A stretch of 36,051 nt of DNA, taken from positions 1-36,051 of the IMG/VR virus record IMGVR_UViG_3300032288_004526; one strand, 5' to 3'. The notes below the pieces were generated by a model. That model had not been told where the DNA came from. It ran no database searches and was given only the letters and a program-made list of their open reading frames with translations. Position 1 is the stretch's first letter, and each line of letters starts with the position of its first letter. The stretch comes from a virus. A program made the position numbers and the translations under genes. Below are positions 1-5,812 of the stretch, piece by piece.

Positions 1-52
1 TGTGTATCATACAAATTAAAATTCTATTAACATTTTCATAAATCTAAATTAG

Positions 53-81
53 TGGTCAACTAGGATTATAAATGTTATAAT
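53..81 (+). promoter_or_regulatory. Promoter for the tRNA pair
   Basis: A -10 box TATAAT lies at 76-81 with an extended -10 TG at 73-74. A weak -35 box TGGTCA lies at 53-58, with a 17-base spacer. The predicted transcription start, about 88, falls just before the first base of tRNA-Asn at 90, which fits a tRNA promoter. Bases 1-52 upstream are AT-rich and show no gene. The -35 overlaps a copy of the GTCAACTAGGAT motif that recurs near 552 and 903. Confidence 0.55.
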
Positions 82-89
82 AAATAAAT

Positions 90-162
90 TGGGGATTAGC
101 TCAGCAGGCAGAGCGGGAAGCTGTTAACTTCTAGGTCCTAGGTTCGAATCCTAGATCTCCAG
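90..162 (+). tRNA. tRNA-Asn (anticodon GTT)
   Basis: The sequence folds as a full cloverleaf. The acceptor stem is TGGGGAT (90-96) paired with ATCTCCA (155-161), with one G-T pair. The D stem is GCTC/GAGC. The anticodon stem is GGAAG/CTTCT around loop CTGTTAA (121-127), giving anticodon GTT for Asn. The T stem is CTAGG/CCTAG around loop TTCGAAT. The discriminator base is G162, as in bacterial tRNA-Asn. The 3' CCA is not encoded, so the host must add it. Phage tRNAs usually supplement host codon supply or replace tRNAs cleaved by host defence. Confidence 0.95.
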
Positions 163-173
163 CTATTACATTT

Positions 174-244
174 GCGAATATTGCATAGTGGTAGTGCGTA
201 ACCTTGCCAAGGTTAATGTGAGAGTTCGATTCTCTCTATTCGCT
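174..244 (+). tRNA. tRNA-Gly (anticodon GCC)
   Basis: The acceptor stem is GCGAATA (174-180) paired with TATTCGC (237-243), and the discriminator is T244, as is usual for tRNA-Gly. A short D stem GCA/TGC surrounds the TAGTGGTAG-type loop. The anticodon stem TAACC/GGTTA encloses loop TTGCCAA, giving anticodon GCC. The T arm is AGAG/CTCT around GTTCGATT. CCA is not encoded. It lies 11 bases after tRNA-Asn and probably shares its transcript. Confidence 0.92.
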
Positions 245-247
245 CTC

Positions 248-277
248 TTGACCTAACAAAATCTATTATGCTACAAT
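248..277 (+). promoter_or_regulatory. Promoter after the tRNAs
   Basis: TTGACC at 248-253 is followed after 18 bases by TACAAT at 272-277, with an extended -10 TG at 269-270. The match to a housekeeping promoter is good. The predicted start is near 284. No plus-strand protein gene follows until 607, so the promoter either makes a non-coding RNA or reads through to the HNH gene. Confidence 0.5.
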
Positions 278-283
278 TCTAAC

Positions 284-490
284 CTTGGATAGTTTTCGGA
301 GATAATATCAAGGGGTTAAACTCCAAGTGCGACAATGACGGAAGTGTTATTAGTCTTGGCTTATATATCCAGTATAAGTTCAACCGATGAATTGCGGGTT
401 TACTACCTTTAGACAATTTCGGGGGATCCTTAAAAGATTTAAGGGGTGTAGGGGTTGTATGCTCTAAATCTGGAAGTATCCAATAAAAAG
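284..490 (+). ncRNA. Candidate structured RNA, family unknown
   Basis: This fills most of the 360-base gap between tRNA-Gly and the HNH gene. Its predicted 5' end pairs with its far end: TTGGATA (285-291) with TATCCAA (477-483). Inside are hairpins CTTATA/TATAAG (360-365/373-378) and a 7-bp stem CCTTAAA/TTTAAGG with a 3-base loop (428-434/438-444). A segment near 389-420 (AATTGCGGG, then TAGACAAT) resembles part of a group I intron core, but no P7-type R/S pairing or split gene was found. No clear terminator follows; an AT-only palindrome lies at about 512-528. The rest of the gap to 600 is AT-rich. Function is unknown and the RNA call is inference. Confidence 0.3.
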
Positions 491-551
491 AAAATATAAG
501 ATATACACTTAAAAATAAAAATTTTATTAACATTTAATATCATCTAATATT

Positions 552-563
552 CTAGTCAACTAA
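552..563 (+). repeat. Copy B of the CTAGTCAACTAG-type motif
   Basis: CTAGTCAACTAA is one base short of a perfect inverted repeat (CTAGT-CA-ACTAG). It shares flanking sequence with the tRNA promoter region: ATTAACATTT and ATCTAA occur upstream of both copies at similar distances. It lies upstream of the -10 boxes before the HNH gene, as an operator or activator site would. Confidence 0.4.
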
Positions 564-578
564 GATATATATCCAGAT

Positions 579-600
579 TATAATAATTAAAAGATATACT
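579..600 (+). promoter_or_regulatory. -10 region(s) of the HNH gene
   Basis: Two -10-like boxes occur: TATAAT at 579-584 and TATACT at 595-600. The second ends six bases before the ATG at 607, so transcription from it would begin at or next to the start codon. No Shine-Dalgarno sequence is present, which fits a leaderless mRNA. No good -35 is seen for either box. Confidence 0.4.
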
Positions 601-606
601 TAGTCT

Positions 607-894
607 ATGAAGTCGGATAAAACGACTGATCGAAAACATAAAGCTCATCTGATAAAATATATCCAGGAGTTAAAGTCTTCTACTCCTTGTTTAGATTGTA
701 AAATATCCTATCCATACTACATGATGGACTTTGACCATGTTAGAGGAACTAAGCAAGCAAATGTGGCGGAATTGATTAATACCTTATCCAAGAAGAGAAT
801 AGATCTAGAGATAGCTAAATGTGAGATAGTATGTTCTAATTGTCATCGTATTAGAACTCATCATAGGAAAATTAAGAAAAAGGATAAATCTTAG
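607..894 (+). CDS. HNH endonuclease-like protein
   Basis: A 95-residue basic protein with the hallmarks of a small HNH nuclease. A CxxC pair (C28, C31) and a second CxxCH (C76, C79, H80) would bind structural zinc. DFDH (D41-H44) supplies the HNH histidine, and the CSNCH segment supplies the N and second H. HNH enzymes of this size occur in phages either as free-standing homing-type nucleases or as packaging-associated nicking enzymes. No terminase lies near here, so the homing or unknown-role reading is more likely. The gene stands alone between structured non-coding stretches, has no Shine-Dalgarno and may be leaderless. The C-terminal 15 residues are Lys- and Arg-rich, suggesting DNA contact. 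Confidence 0.8.
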   Translation: MKSDKTTDRKHKAHLIKYIQELKSSTPCLDCKISYPYYMMDFDHVRGTKQANVAELINTLSKKRIDLEIAKCEIVCSNCHRIRTHHRKIKKKDKS

Positions 895-902
895 TATTTA
901 TT

Positions 903-914
903 CTAGTCAACTAG
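903..914 (+). repeat. Copy C of the CTAGTCAACTAG motif, perfect palindrome
   Basis: CTAGTCAACTAG is an inverted repeat of CTAGT with a CA centre. It is followed by GGATATAG, close to the flanks of the copies at 52-63 and 552-563. It sits just past the HNH stop codon in the 895-989 gap. A second small hairpin CTATTA-GCAAA-TAATAG lies at 928-944. On the minus strand the palindrome contains TTGACT, a possible -35, but no good -10 was found for it. Confidence 0.45.
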
Positions 915-989
915 GATATAGATAGTACTATTAGCAAATAATAGGCTATAGAGATTATAGCAATTGAAATCATTATCCTAGATATCATA

Positions 990-1310
990 TTAGCTCTTAT
1001 AAACAATAAATGGGTATGTACTTAGGGCGGGTAGACGAAGTCTCTTTGCTAATGTATTATATTGGCTAATTAGATTCTCTATGTTAGAGTTAGCTTTAGC
1101 CAAATCATACTCGTGTGCAGCTCTAGAATGAGTTAAATCTGTAGATCCTTTGACCATAATGTCAGCGGTATATTTAATACAATATTGAGCGGAGGACAAT
1201 GAAGTCTTTCTTGCGTACTGCAACTCATCATTAATAATAACTAAGCTCAATCCCATAACCATGATTATTGCAGCTAGTGCTAGGTTTAATTTATTATATT
1301 TATTTTTCAT
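990..1310 (-). CDS. Small membrane-anchored protein, unknown function
   Basis: A 106-residue protein not assigned to a family. Residues 1-7 are basic and residues 8-26 form one hydrophobic segment, so the protein is probably a type II membrane protein or has an uncleaved signal. The remaining 80 residues are soluble, largely helical-looking, and contain one Cys. There is no lipobox, so it is not an obvious o-spanin. The minus-strand orientation and nearness to the lytic transglycosylase make a lysis or cell-envelope role possible, but this is only context. A near-consensus promoter ends nine bases before its ATG, and there is no Shine-Dalgarno, so it is probably leaderless. Confidence 0.6.
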   Translation of the reverse strand: MKNKYNKLNLALAAIIMVMGLSLVIINDELQYARKTSLSSAQYCIKYTADIMVKGSTDLTHSRAAHEYDLAKANSNIENLISQYNTLAKRLRLPALSTYPFIVYKS

Positions 1311-1319
1311 CCTGTATAT

Positions 1320-1348
1320 AGTATATTATTTATATTGGACAAAGTCAA
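1320..1348 (-). promoter_or_regulatory. Promoter of the 990-1310 gene
   Basis: On the minus strand, TTGACT (1348-1343) is followed after 17 bases by TATACT (1325-1320). The -10 ends nine bases before the ATG at 1310, predicting a leader of zero to three bases. Confidence 0.6.
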
Positions 1349-1385
1349 AGGATTTCTTCCCCTACCCCGCTTTTTCTAGAATAGC

Positions 1386-1412
1386 CCATATCGGCCTTCT
1401 AAGGCCCTTATG
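1386..1412. repeat. Two-part inverted repeat in the intergenic region
   Basis: CCATA (1386-1390) pairs with TATGG (1408-1412), and inside it GGCCTT (1393-1398) pairs with AAGGCC (1401-1406) around CT. Small 2/1-base internal mismatches separate the two stems. No T-run follows on either strand, so it is not a simple terminator. It may be a protein-binding palindrome. No gene is seen in 1349-1540; just right of it at 1481-1509 is a T-rich direct repeat, gCACTTTTTTCG then gCACTTTATTTTTTTCG. Confidence 0.45.
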
Positions 1413-1540
1413 GCAAATGTTTAGGGATAGATGGTGGGTTATATGTGGGATATGGGGAAAGGGGTCTCTATCTCGCCGAAGCACTTTTTTCGCACTTTAT
1501 TTTTTTCGCAATGCACTGTATTTAAAACATGCGTCTAATA

Positions 1541-1576
1541 AACACAAAACCCAATCAGAGGCGGATCCGATTGGGC
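1541..1576 (-). terminator. Rho-independent terminator, minus strand
   Basis: The 7-bp stem CCCAATC/GATTGGG (1575-1569 with 1556-1550), extendable by one G-U pair, has a 12-base loop and is followed on the minus strand by TTTTGTGTTTATT. It would end both the 2678-1652 operon and the small RNA starting near 1633. Confidence 0.75.
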
Positions 1577-1633
1577 AGTGCTAGTTCTTGCGAACTAAGT
1601 ATGGGGAACATTGTGGGATGCTACGACCCATAC
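1541..1633 (-). ncRNA. Candidate phage small RNA of about 93 nt, three hairpins
   Basis: Read on the minus strand, the RNA would begin near 1633, seven bases after a TATAAT box. Hairpin 1: GTATGGG (1633-1627) pairs with CCCATAC (1605-1599) around a 21-base loop. Hairpin 2 follows at once: TTAGTTC (1598-1592) pairs with GAACTAG (1587-1581), with one U-G pair, around a GCAA (GNRA) tetraloop. Hairpin 3: CCCAATC (1575-1569) pairs with GATTGGG (1556-1550), followed by a T-rich tail, giving a rho-independent terminator. The predicted promoter, 5' end, fold and terminator agree well. It could also be read as the 3' untranslated end of the 2678-1652 operon. The target is unknown; the large loop of hairpin 1 is a natural pairing surface. 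Confidence 0.55.
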
Positions 1634-1639
1634 GTAATC

Positions 1640-1668
1640 ATTATAAAATACTTATTTTTCTAAGTCAA
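1640..1668 (-). promoter_or_regulatory. Near-consensus promoter inside the end of gene 1652-1897
   Basis: On the minus strand, TTGACT (1668-1663) and TATAAT (1645-1640) are separated by exactly 17 bases. It is one of the best promoter matches in the window, yet no protein gene lies downstream before the terminator at 1541-1576. It is therefore assigned to the small RNA. Confidence 0.65.
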
Positions 1669-1897
1669 GGATATCTTGAACAAATTCTGTATCAGATTCA
1701 TCAGAACCTTCTTGGGGTGTAAATGAGGGGGATGGTCCAAGTAGGTAACCTTCTTCATGGTACTTAATCATTTTTTCAGTTTTTTCAGGATCTACCTTAT
1801 TAGCCATAATGGTTAATATGTCATAAATTCTATGAAGCATAATGTAATTAACCATAGGTAGGTTATCTTCTAAGTTTTGAGATTGTTGATCAGACAT
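1652..1897 (-). CDS. Conserved-looking phage protein, unknown function
   Basis: An 81-residue acidic protein with no domain I can name. The first half (residues 10-45) is predicted helical, with the pattern PMVNYIMLHRIYDILTIM; the second half contains KYHEEGYLLGPSP followed by an acidic tail. The start ATG overlaps the end of the upstream 1890-2108 gene by eight bases, indicating translational coupling in one operon with the transglycosylase. The family style is familiar from phages of actinobacteria, but this rests on recall rather than a search. A promoter for the downstream RNA lies inside its 3' end. Confidence 0.65.
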   Translation of the reverse strand: MSDQQSQNLEDNLPMVNYIMLHRIYDILTIMANKVDPEKTEKMIKYHEEGYLLGPSPSFTPQEGSDESDTEFVQDILDLEK

Positions 1898-2108
1898 TTT
1901 CTGCTACCTTTATTTTTTCTAGAATATCTTCATAGAACTTAATTCCTATGAAATTTTGATAATTACAGGACAAACAATATAGAAATTCTTTATCATCTAA
2001 AGTTAGATTAGGCATCAGAAGGCCCTGATCCATTGGACATTCAAGTCTAGGAACAAGGCCCTCTTCTGACAAAGCTATATATCTAGATACGTTCTGTATC
2101 TTTCCCAA
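1890..2108 (-). CDS. Small Cys-containing (zinc-ribbon-like) protein
   Basis: A 72-residue protein with CPMD at residues 24-27 and YCLSC at residues 44-48, spaced like the knuckles of a zinc ribbon. One expected ligand is missing: the first knuckle has a single Cys (C24), with D27 where a second Cys would be. It may bind zinc through three Cys plus Asp, or be degenerate. It is the middle gene of a leftward operon, nine bases after the transglycosylase stop and overlapping the next gene. The function is unknown; DNA, RNA or protein binding are all possible. Confidence 0.65.
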   Translation of the reverse strand: MGKIQNVSRYIALSEEGLVPRLECPMDQGLLMPNLTLDDKEFLYCLSCNYQNFIGIKFYEDILEKIKVAENV

Positions 2109-2117
2109 TATTGCTCC

Positions 2118-2678
2118 TTATGATTTTGGAAACTCTCCTACGAGAGCTTTGGCCTTGCCCGTTGAGGCAGACCATGCTGACCAGTCTTTTCCGCCTTTGG
2201 TCATATAGTACGTTATCTCTGCGTTTGTTACTGGATCAAATAATTCCTTATTTGAAACTAAATCGAACTTTTCTTTTCTTGCCATACCAAGTTCCCCTAG
2301 CATGTTGATTTGAAAAATTCCGTAAGATTTATCGCCAGTTGATTTGTTGTCGTTTAGAGCAAGTGGTCTCCCATTGGACTCTATTTTAGCAACAGACCAA
2401 GCTGTTTTTAAAGCAGTTCCTTCAAATCCTACAGCCCATAATAAATCTTTTAAATCTTCGGCTGTAAGCATTTCTGAACTCTTATAAGTATCATTGCTGA
2501 ACTTATTTATTATTTCTCTTTTTAGTTGTTTTTCGGTTTTTTGCACCTCTGCAGGTACATTTGTTAGTGCTTGAGTTGCAGTTGGTCCAGGTTGGACGGA
2601 AAATAGAAATAATGTTATCATTCCTATTGTAGTCCAATTATGAACAACATCGCTCAAACGTTGTTTGATTCTCTCCAT
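2118..2678 (-). CDS. Lytic transglycosylase-like endolysin
   Basis: A 186-residue cell-wall hydrolase of the SLT/goose-lysozyme fold, expected to cleave glycan strands of peptidoglycan. The catalytic Glu is E100 in AKIESNGRP. It is followed by the family's G-[IF]-x-Q-I-N segment (YGIFQIN, 119-125) and by a later helix DPVTNAEITYYMTKGGKDWSAW. Residues 15-28 form a hydrophobic segment after a basic start, so the enzyme is exported or membrane-anchored by a signal-arrest-release type N-terminus, followed by a linker of about 35 residues. The start at 2678 is preferred because AAGGAGG lies eight bases before it; the ATG at 2684 is only two bases from the same Shine-Dalgarno. First gene of the leftward operon. 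Confidence 0.85.
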   Translation of the reverse strand: MERIKQRLSDVVHNWTTIGMITLFLFSVQPGPTATQALTNVPAEVQKTEKQLKREIINKFSNDTYKSSEMLTAEDLKDLLWAVGFEGTALKTAWSVAKIESNGRPLALNDNKSTGDKSYGIFQINMLGELGMARKEKFDLVSNKELFDPVTNAEITYYMTKGGKDWSAWSASTGKAKALVGEFPKS

Positions 2679-2711
2679 TGGCATTTCCTCCTTTAGAGAT
2701 AACGGACTATA

Positions 2712-2741
2712 ATAGTAGCATTAACCGATAAAGCGTGTCAA
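2712..2741 (-). promoter_or_regulatory. Promoter of the transglycosylase operon
   Basis: On the minus strand, consensus TTGACA (2741-2736) is followed after 18 bases by TACTAT (2717-2712). The predicted start is near 2705, giving a leader of about 27 bases that holds AAAGGAGG. The -35 is half of the inverted repeat at 2737-2751, so a repressor bound there would block it. Confidence 0.6.
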
Positions 2742-2751
2742 CCCAGTTGAC
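2737..2751. promoter_or_regulatory. Inverted repeat GTCAAC-CCA-GTTGAC between divergent genes
   Basis: A perfect 6-bp inverted repeat with a 3-base centre lies between the leftward lysis operon and the rightward glycosyltransferase. The half site GTCAAC is the core of the motif repeated at 52-63, 552-563 and 903-914. A plus-strand TATAAT (2708-2713) upstream could start the glycosyltransferase transcript, in which case a protein bound here would affect both directions. Confidence 0.45.
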
Positions 2752-2763
2752 CAGAAAGAATTA

Positions 2764-3753
2764 ATGAATATTTCATTTTCAACACCAGTTGTTAATATAA
2801 AAGGTGAAAATGGATATGGCTATGCGGGAAGAAATATAGTTAATTCATTAAATTCATTAGGACATTTTGTTCCATTTCAAGATTCTAAATCTTTAGTTCA
2901 ATTAAATTTTTCACAACCAGATCTTTTTAAATTACACAGGAAACAATATCAAATTGGATATACTCCATGGGAGTCAACAGTTATTCCAAAAAGATGGCAC
3001 GAGAACATAAGACATTGCGATGAGTTTTGGACAACATCGGACTGGTGTGCAAATGTATTTGATAATAATGGATTTAGCAATATCAAAGTATTCCCGCATG
3101 GGATAGATCCAATGTGGACTCCTAAAAAAAGAGAACAAAAAGAGACTTTAAAATTTTTACACATAGGAGAGCCATCTTCAAGAAAAGGTGGGCAAATAGC
3201 AGTAGATGCATTTTTACAACTATTTGGAAATAAGCCAGGATATTCTTTAACAATAAAAGCATTTAACTATAGTACCGCTAGGGTATTTAATAATTATACA
3301 GATAAAAATATTATAGGCCTGCCCCATGAAATTTATAACAATGTGTTTTTAAATAATTCTGTATTAAATGACGAAGAGCTTGTTAGACTTTATCATGATC
3401 ATGATGTTTTAATTTATCCTAGTTATGGAGAAGGTTTTGGGTTTATCCCGCTTCAAGCTCTAGCAACAGGAATGCCTACAATATCTACATTCGAGTGGGC
3501 ACAATATAAAAAATATATTGGTCCGCTAAAATTAAAATCAGAATTAATAGATTCTCCCTGGGACTATATGCACGAAGGCAAAGTCTATGAGCCAGACTAT
3601 CAACACTTACTTGAGCTTATGAGAGATGTAAATTTAAATTTTAAAGCATATTCATCTTATTATTACACTCAGTCAACTAAAATTCATGAAGAATATAATT
3701 GGTTGCGGTTGACTAATAATGCGTTTGACCATATTTTTAAAAAATTCTCATAA
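2764..3753 (+). CDS. Glycosyltransferase, GT4-like (GT-B fold)
   Basis: A 329-residue protein of the glycosyl transferases group 1 type, which moves a sugar from a nucleotide-sugar to an acceptor. The N-terminal half has GYGYAGRNIVNSL (residues 17-29) and TPWESTVIP (67-75). PHGID (111-115) marks the hinge and GEPSSRKGG (135-143) the start of the C-terminal nucleotide-binding domain. YPSYGEGFGFIPLQALATG (218-236) is the signature loop. In the usual EX7E motif the second Glu is replaced by Gln (E223, Q231), so catalysis may be altered. The donor and acceptor are unknown. In phages such enzymes modify phage DNA, virion proteins or host surface sugars. Upstream AGAAAG is only a weak Shine-Dalgarno, and the gene is particularly AT-rich. 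Confidence 0.85.
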   Translation: MNISFSTPVVNIKGENGYGYAGRNIVNSLNSLGHFVPFQDSKSLVQLNFSQPDLFKLHRKQYQIGYTPWESTVIPKRWHENIRHCDEFWTTSDWCANVFDNNGFSNIKVFPHGIDPMWTPKKREQKETLKFLHIGEPSSRKGGQIAVDAFLQLFGNKPGYSLTIKAFNYSTARVFNNYTDKNIIGLPHEIYNNVFLNNSVLNDEELVRLYHDHDVLIYPSYGEGFGFIPLQALATGMPTISTFEWAQYKKYIGPLKLKSELIDSPWDYMHEGKVYEPDYQHLLELMRDVNLNFKAYSSYYYTQSTKIHEEYNWLRLTNNAFDHIFKKFS

Positions 3754-3757
3754 TCTC

Positions 3758-3786
3758 TTTCCATTATAAATAAAGTTTGATACACT
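3758..3786 (+). promoter_or_regulatory. Possible promoter of the ribonucleotide reductase gene
   Basis: TTTCCA (3758-3763) and TACACT (3781-3786) are 17 bases apart, with an extended -10 TG at 3778-3779. A start near 3793 would leave a 44-base leader with a small CCGC-TGG-GCGG hairpin (3812-3822) next to the ribosome-binding region. The leader is far too short for a cobalamin riboswitch. Confidence 0.35.
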
Positions 3787-3836
3787 TATACTTCATTAAA
3801 AAATAATCAAACCGCTGGGCGGAGAAAAAGGTCTAT

Positions 3837-5771
3837 ATGTCAACAGTTATTGAAAACCCATATGAAAATTTTATTGCATTGTCTCGTTACGCAAGGTGGA
3901 TTCCAGAAGATAATCGCAGAGAAACTTGGGGAGAAACAGTAGATCGTTATTTTACTTTTATGCTTGATCATTTATTTAAAGAGTATTCTTATGAACCATC
4001 AAGCAAATTAATCCAGGAATTAAAAGAAGCAGTTCTTAATAGAAATGTTATGCCCTCAATGAGAGCGGTAATGACATCTGGTGCAGCATTAGAAAGAGAT
4101 CATGTTGCAGGATACAACTGTTCTTTTATTCCAGTAGATTCACCAAGATCATTTGATGAAACAATGTATATTCTTATGTGTGGAACTGGAGTAGGATTTT
4201 CTGTAGAGTATAAGTATATTAATAAACTTCCTTCCGTTCCAGAATCTTTAGAAAAATCAACAACAGTTATTTCTGTAGAGGATTCAAAACAGGGTTGGGC
4301 AAAAGCATATCGTGAATTACTAGCGCTACTTTGGTCTGGACAAATTCCAGCAATTGATGTAACCAAACTTAGGCCAGCAGGAGCAAGACTTAAAACTATG
4401 GGCGGAAGATCTTCTGGCCCACAACCACTCATTAATCTTTTTGATTTTACAATTAAAGTATTTAAAAACTCAGTTGGTAGAAATTTAAAGCCAATTGAAT
4501 GCCACGACATTATGTGTAAAATCGGAGAAGTTGTTGTAGTTGGCGGAGTCCGTAGATCTGCAATGATTTCACTATCTAACATTAATGACATTGAAATGGC
4601 GGCAGCTAAATCAGGAAACTGGTGGGAGAATAGTCCACAGAGAGCGTTATCAAATAACTCAGTCGCCTATTCTAGAAAACCAGAAATGGCACAATTTATT
4701 ACAGAATGGAAAAATCTTTATGACTCAAAATCTGGAGAGCGTGGAATCTACAATGTTGCCGCTGCTCAAGCGCAAGCAGCTAAATATGGAAGACGGGATC
4801 CTGAAATACACTATGGAACAAACCCTTGTTCGGAAATTATTTTGCGTCCTTATCAGTTTTGTAATCTTTCAGAAGTCGTATTACGTGAAAAAGATACAGT
4901 TGAGGATGTCGAGAATAAAGTAAGACTTGCTACTATTTTAGGAACATGGCAATCAACATTAACAGACTTTAAATATCTACGTAAAATTTGGAAAGATAAT
5001 ACAGAAGAAGAAAGACTATTAGGGGTATCTCTAACTGGTCAATTTGGACACAAGTTCTTCTCTGGAAAACAAGGCCTAGATAAACTAGAATCTACACTAG
5101 TATCTCTTCGTGAGCAGGCAAGAAAAACAAATAAAGAAGAGGCTAAAAAAATTGGCATACAGGAGTCTGCGGCAATTACCTGTGTAAAGCCTTCGGGAAC
5201 AGTATCTCAATTAGTAGGAGTTTCTTCAGGAATGCACCCATGGCACTCTAGGTATTATATTCGTACGGTTCGTGGCTCTAAAGGAGATCCAATTTCTACA
5301 TTTTTAAAAGAGGTTGGAATACCAGTAGAAGATGATGTTATGAAACCAACAGATACTTATGTATTTTCATTTCCTATAAAAGCACCAGAAGATGCAATTG
5401 TAAGAAACGACCTAACGGCTATTGATCACCTAAACACTTGGCTAGTATATCAAAGAGCATGGTGTGAGCATAAGCCATCAATTACAGTTTCAGTAAAAGA
5501 AGATGAGTGGATGGAAGTTGGAGCATGGGTATATAAAAACTTTGATGAAGTTTCTGGTATCTCATTTTTGCCGTCTTCAGATCACTCATACAAACAAGCA
5601 CCATATCAGGAAGTAACAAAAGAGGAATACGAAGACTTGTTATCTAAGATGCCAAGCTCTATTCGTTGGGAAGATTTATCTTTTTATGAAACTGAAGATG
5701 GAACATCTACAAATGCTACATTAGCCTGTAGTTCAGACGGTAATTGTGAGCTTGTTGATATTTCTGCTTAA
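3837..5771 (+). CDS. nrdJ: Adenosylcobalamin-dependent (class II) ribonucleotide reductase, monomeric type
   Basis: A 644-residue enzyme that reduces ribonucleotides to deoxyribonucleotides using a B12-derived radical, supplying precursors for phage DNA synthesis. The active-site cysteines are visible. C95 in GYNCSF and C342 in QFCNLSE form the redox pair. C331 in GTNPCSEI is the thiyl-radical Cys, with N329 and E333 as partners. The C-terminal CSSDGNC (C631, C637) is the shuttle pair that re-reduces the active site. The arrangement is that of the Lactobacillus leichmannii monomeric triphosphate reductase, though about 95 residues shorter. The host, or its environment, must supply B12. AAGG lies seven bases before the ATG. 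Class II enzymes need no oxygen or iron-containing partner, which suits a self-contained phage gene. Confidence 0.95.
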   Translation: MSTVIENPYENFIALSRYARWIPEDNRRETWGETVDRYFTFMLDHLFKEYSYEPSSKLIQELKEAVLNRNVMPSMRAVMTSGAALERDHVAGYNCSFIPVDSPRSFDETMYILMCGTGVGFSVEYKYINKLPSVPESLEKSTTVISVEDSKQGWAKAYRELLALLWSGQIPAIDVTKLRPAGARLKTMGGRSSGPQPLINLFDFTIKVFKNSVGRNLKPIECHDIMCKIGEVVVVGGVRRSAMISLSNINDIEMAAAKSGNWWENSPQRALSNNSVAYSRKPEMAQFITEWKNLYDSKSGERGIYNVAAAQAQAAKYGRRDPEIHYGTNPCSEIILRPYQFCNLSEVVLREKDTVEDVENKVRLATILGTWQSTLTDFKYLRKIWKDNTEEERLLGVSLTGQFGHKFFSGKQGLDKLESTLVSLREQARKTNKEEAKKIGIQESAAITCVKPSGTVSQLVGVSSGMHPWHSRYYIRTVRGSKGDPISTFLKEVGIPVEDDVMKPTDTYVFSFPIKAPEDAIVRNDLTAIDHLNTWLVYQRAWCEHKPSITVSVKEDEWMEVGAWVYKNFDEVSGISFLPSSDHSYKQAPYQEVTKEEYEDLLSKMPSSIRWEDLSFYETEDGTSTNATLACSSDGNCELVDISA

Positions 5772-5801
5772 AGTAGTATAATAGATAGTGGCGAAAGCCA
5801 C
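5755..5801 (+). promoter_or_regulatory. Promoter with a 5' hairpin for the holin-like gene
   Basis: TTGATA (5755-5760) and TATAAT (5777-5782) are 16 bases apart and overlap the stop codon of the reductase gene. The predicted start, about 5789, coincides with a perfect hairpin GTGGC-GAAA-GCCAC (5788-5801) with a GNRA loop, directly followed by AAGGAGG. A 5'-terminal stem of this kind commonly protects mRNA from decay. Confidence 0.65.
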
Positions 5802-5812
5802 AAGGAGGAAAA

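Noticed and set aside
279-533. An 84-residue minus-strand reading frame across the gap after the tRNAs
   Set aside because: It has no Shine-Dalgarno or well-placed promoter. The sequence is low-complexity, with a hydrophobic start and irregular remainder, and opposes a strong plus-strand promoter at 248-277. The RNA-like pairing explains the region better.
284-960. Group I intron with the HNH gene as its homing endonuclease
   Set aside because: Only a short stretch resembles the core. I could not find the P7 (R/S) pairing or a split gene or tRNA; both tRNAs are intact. A covariance search would decide.
1261-1584. A 107-residue plus-strand reading frame with a hydrophobic N-terminus
   Set aside because: It runs antisense through the start and promoter of the 990-1310 gene, through the palindrome and into the small-RNA terminator, and has no ribosome-binding site.
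3754-3836. Cobalamin riboswitch before the B12-dependent reductase
   Set aside because: The whole gap is 83 bases, too short for the B12 riboswitch fold, and no B12-box was seen.
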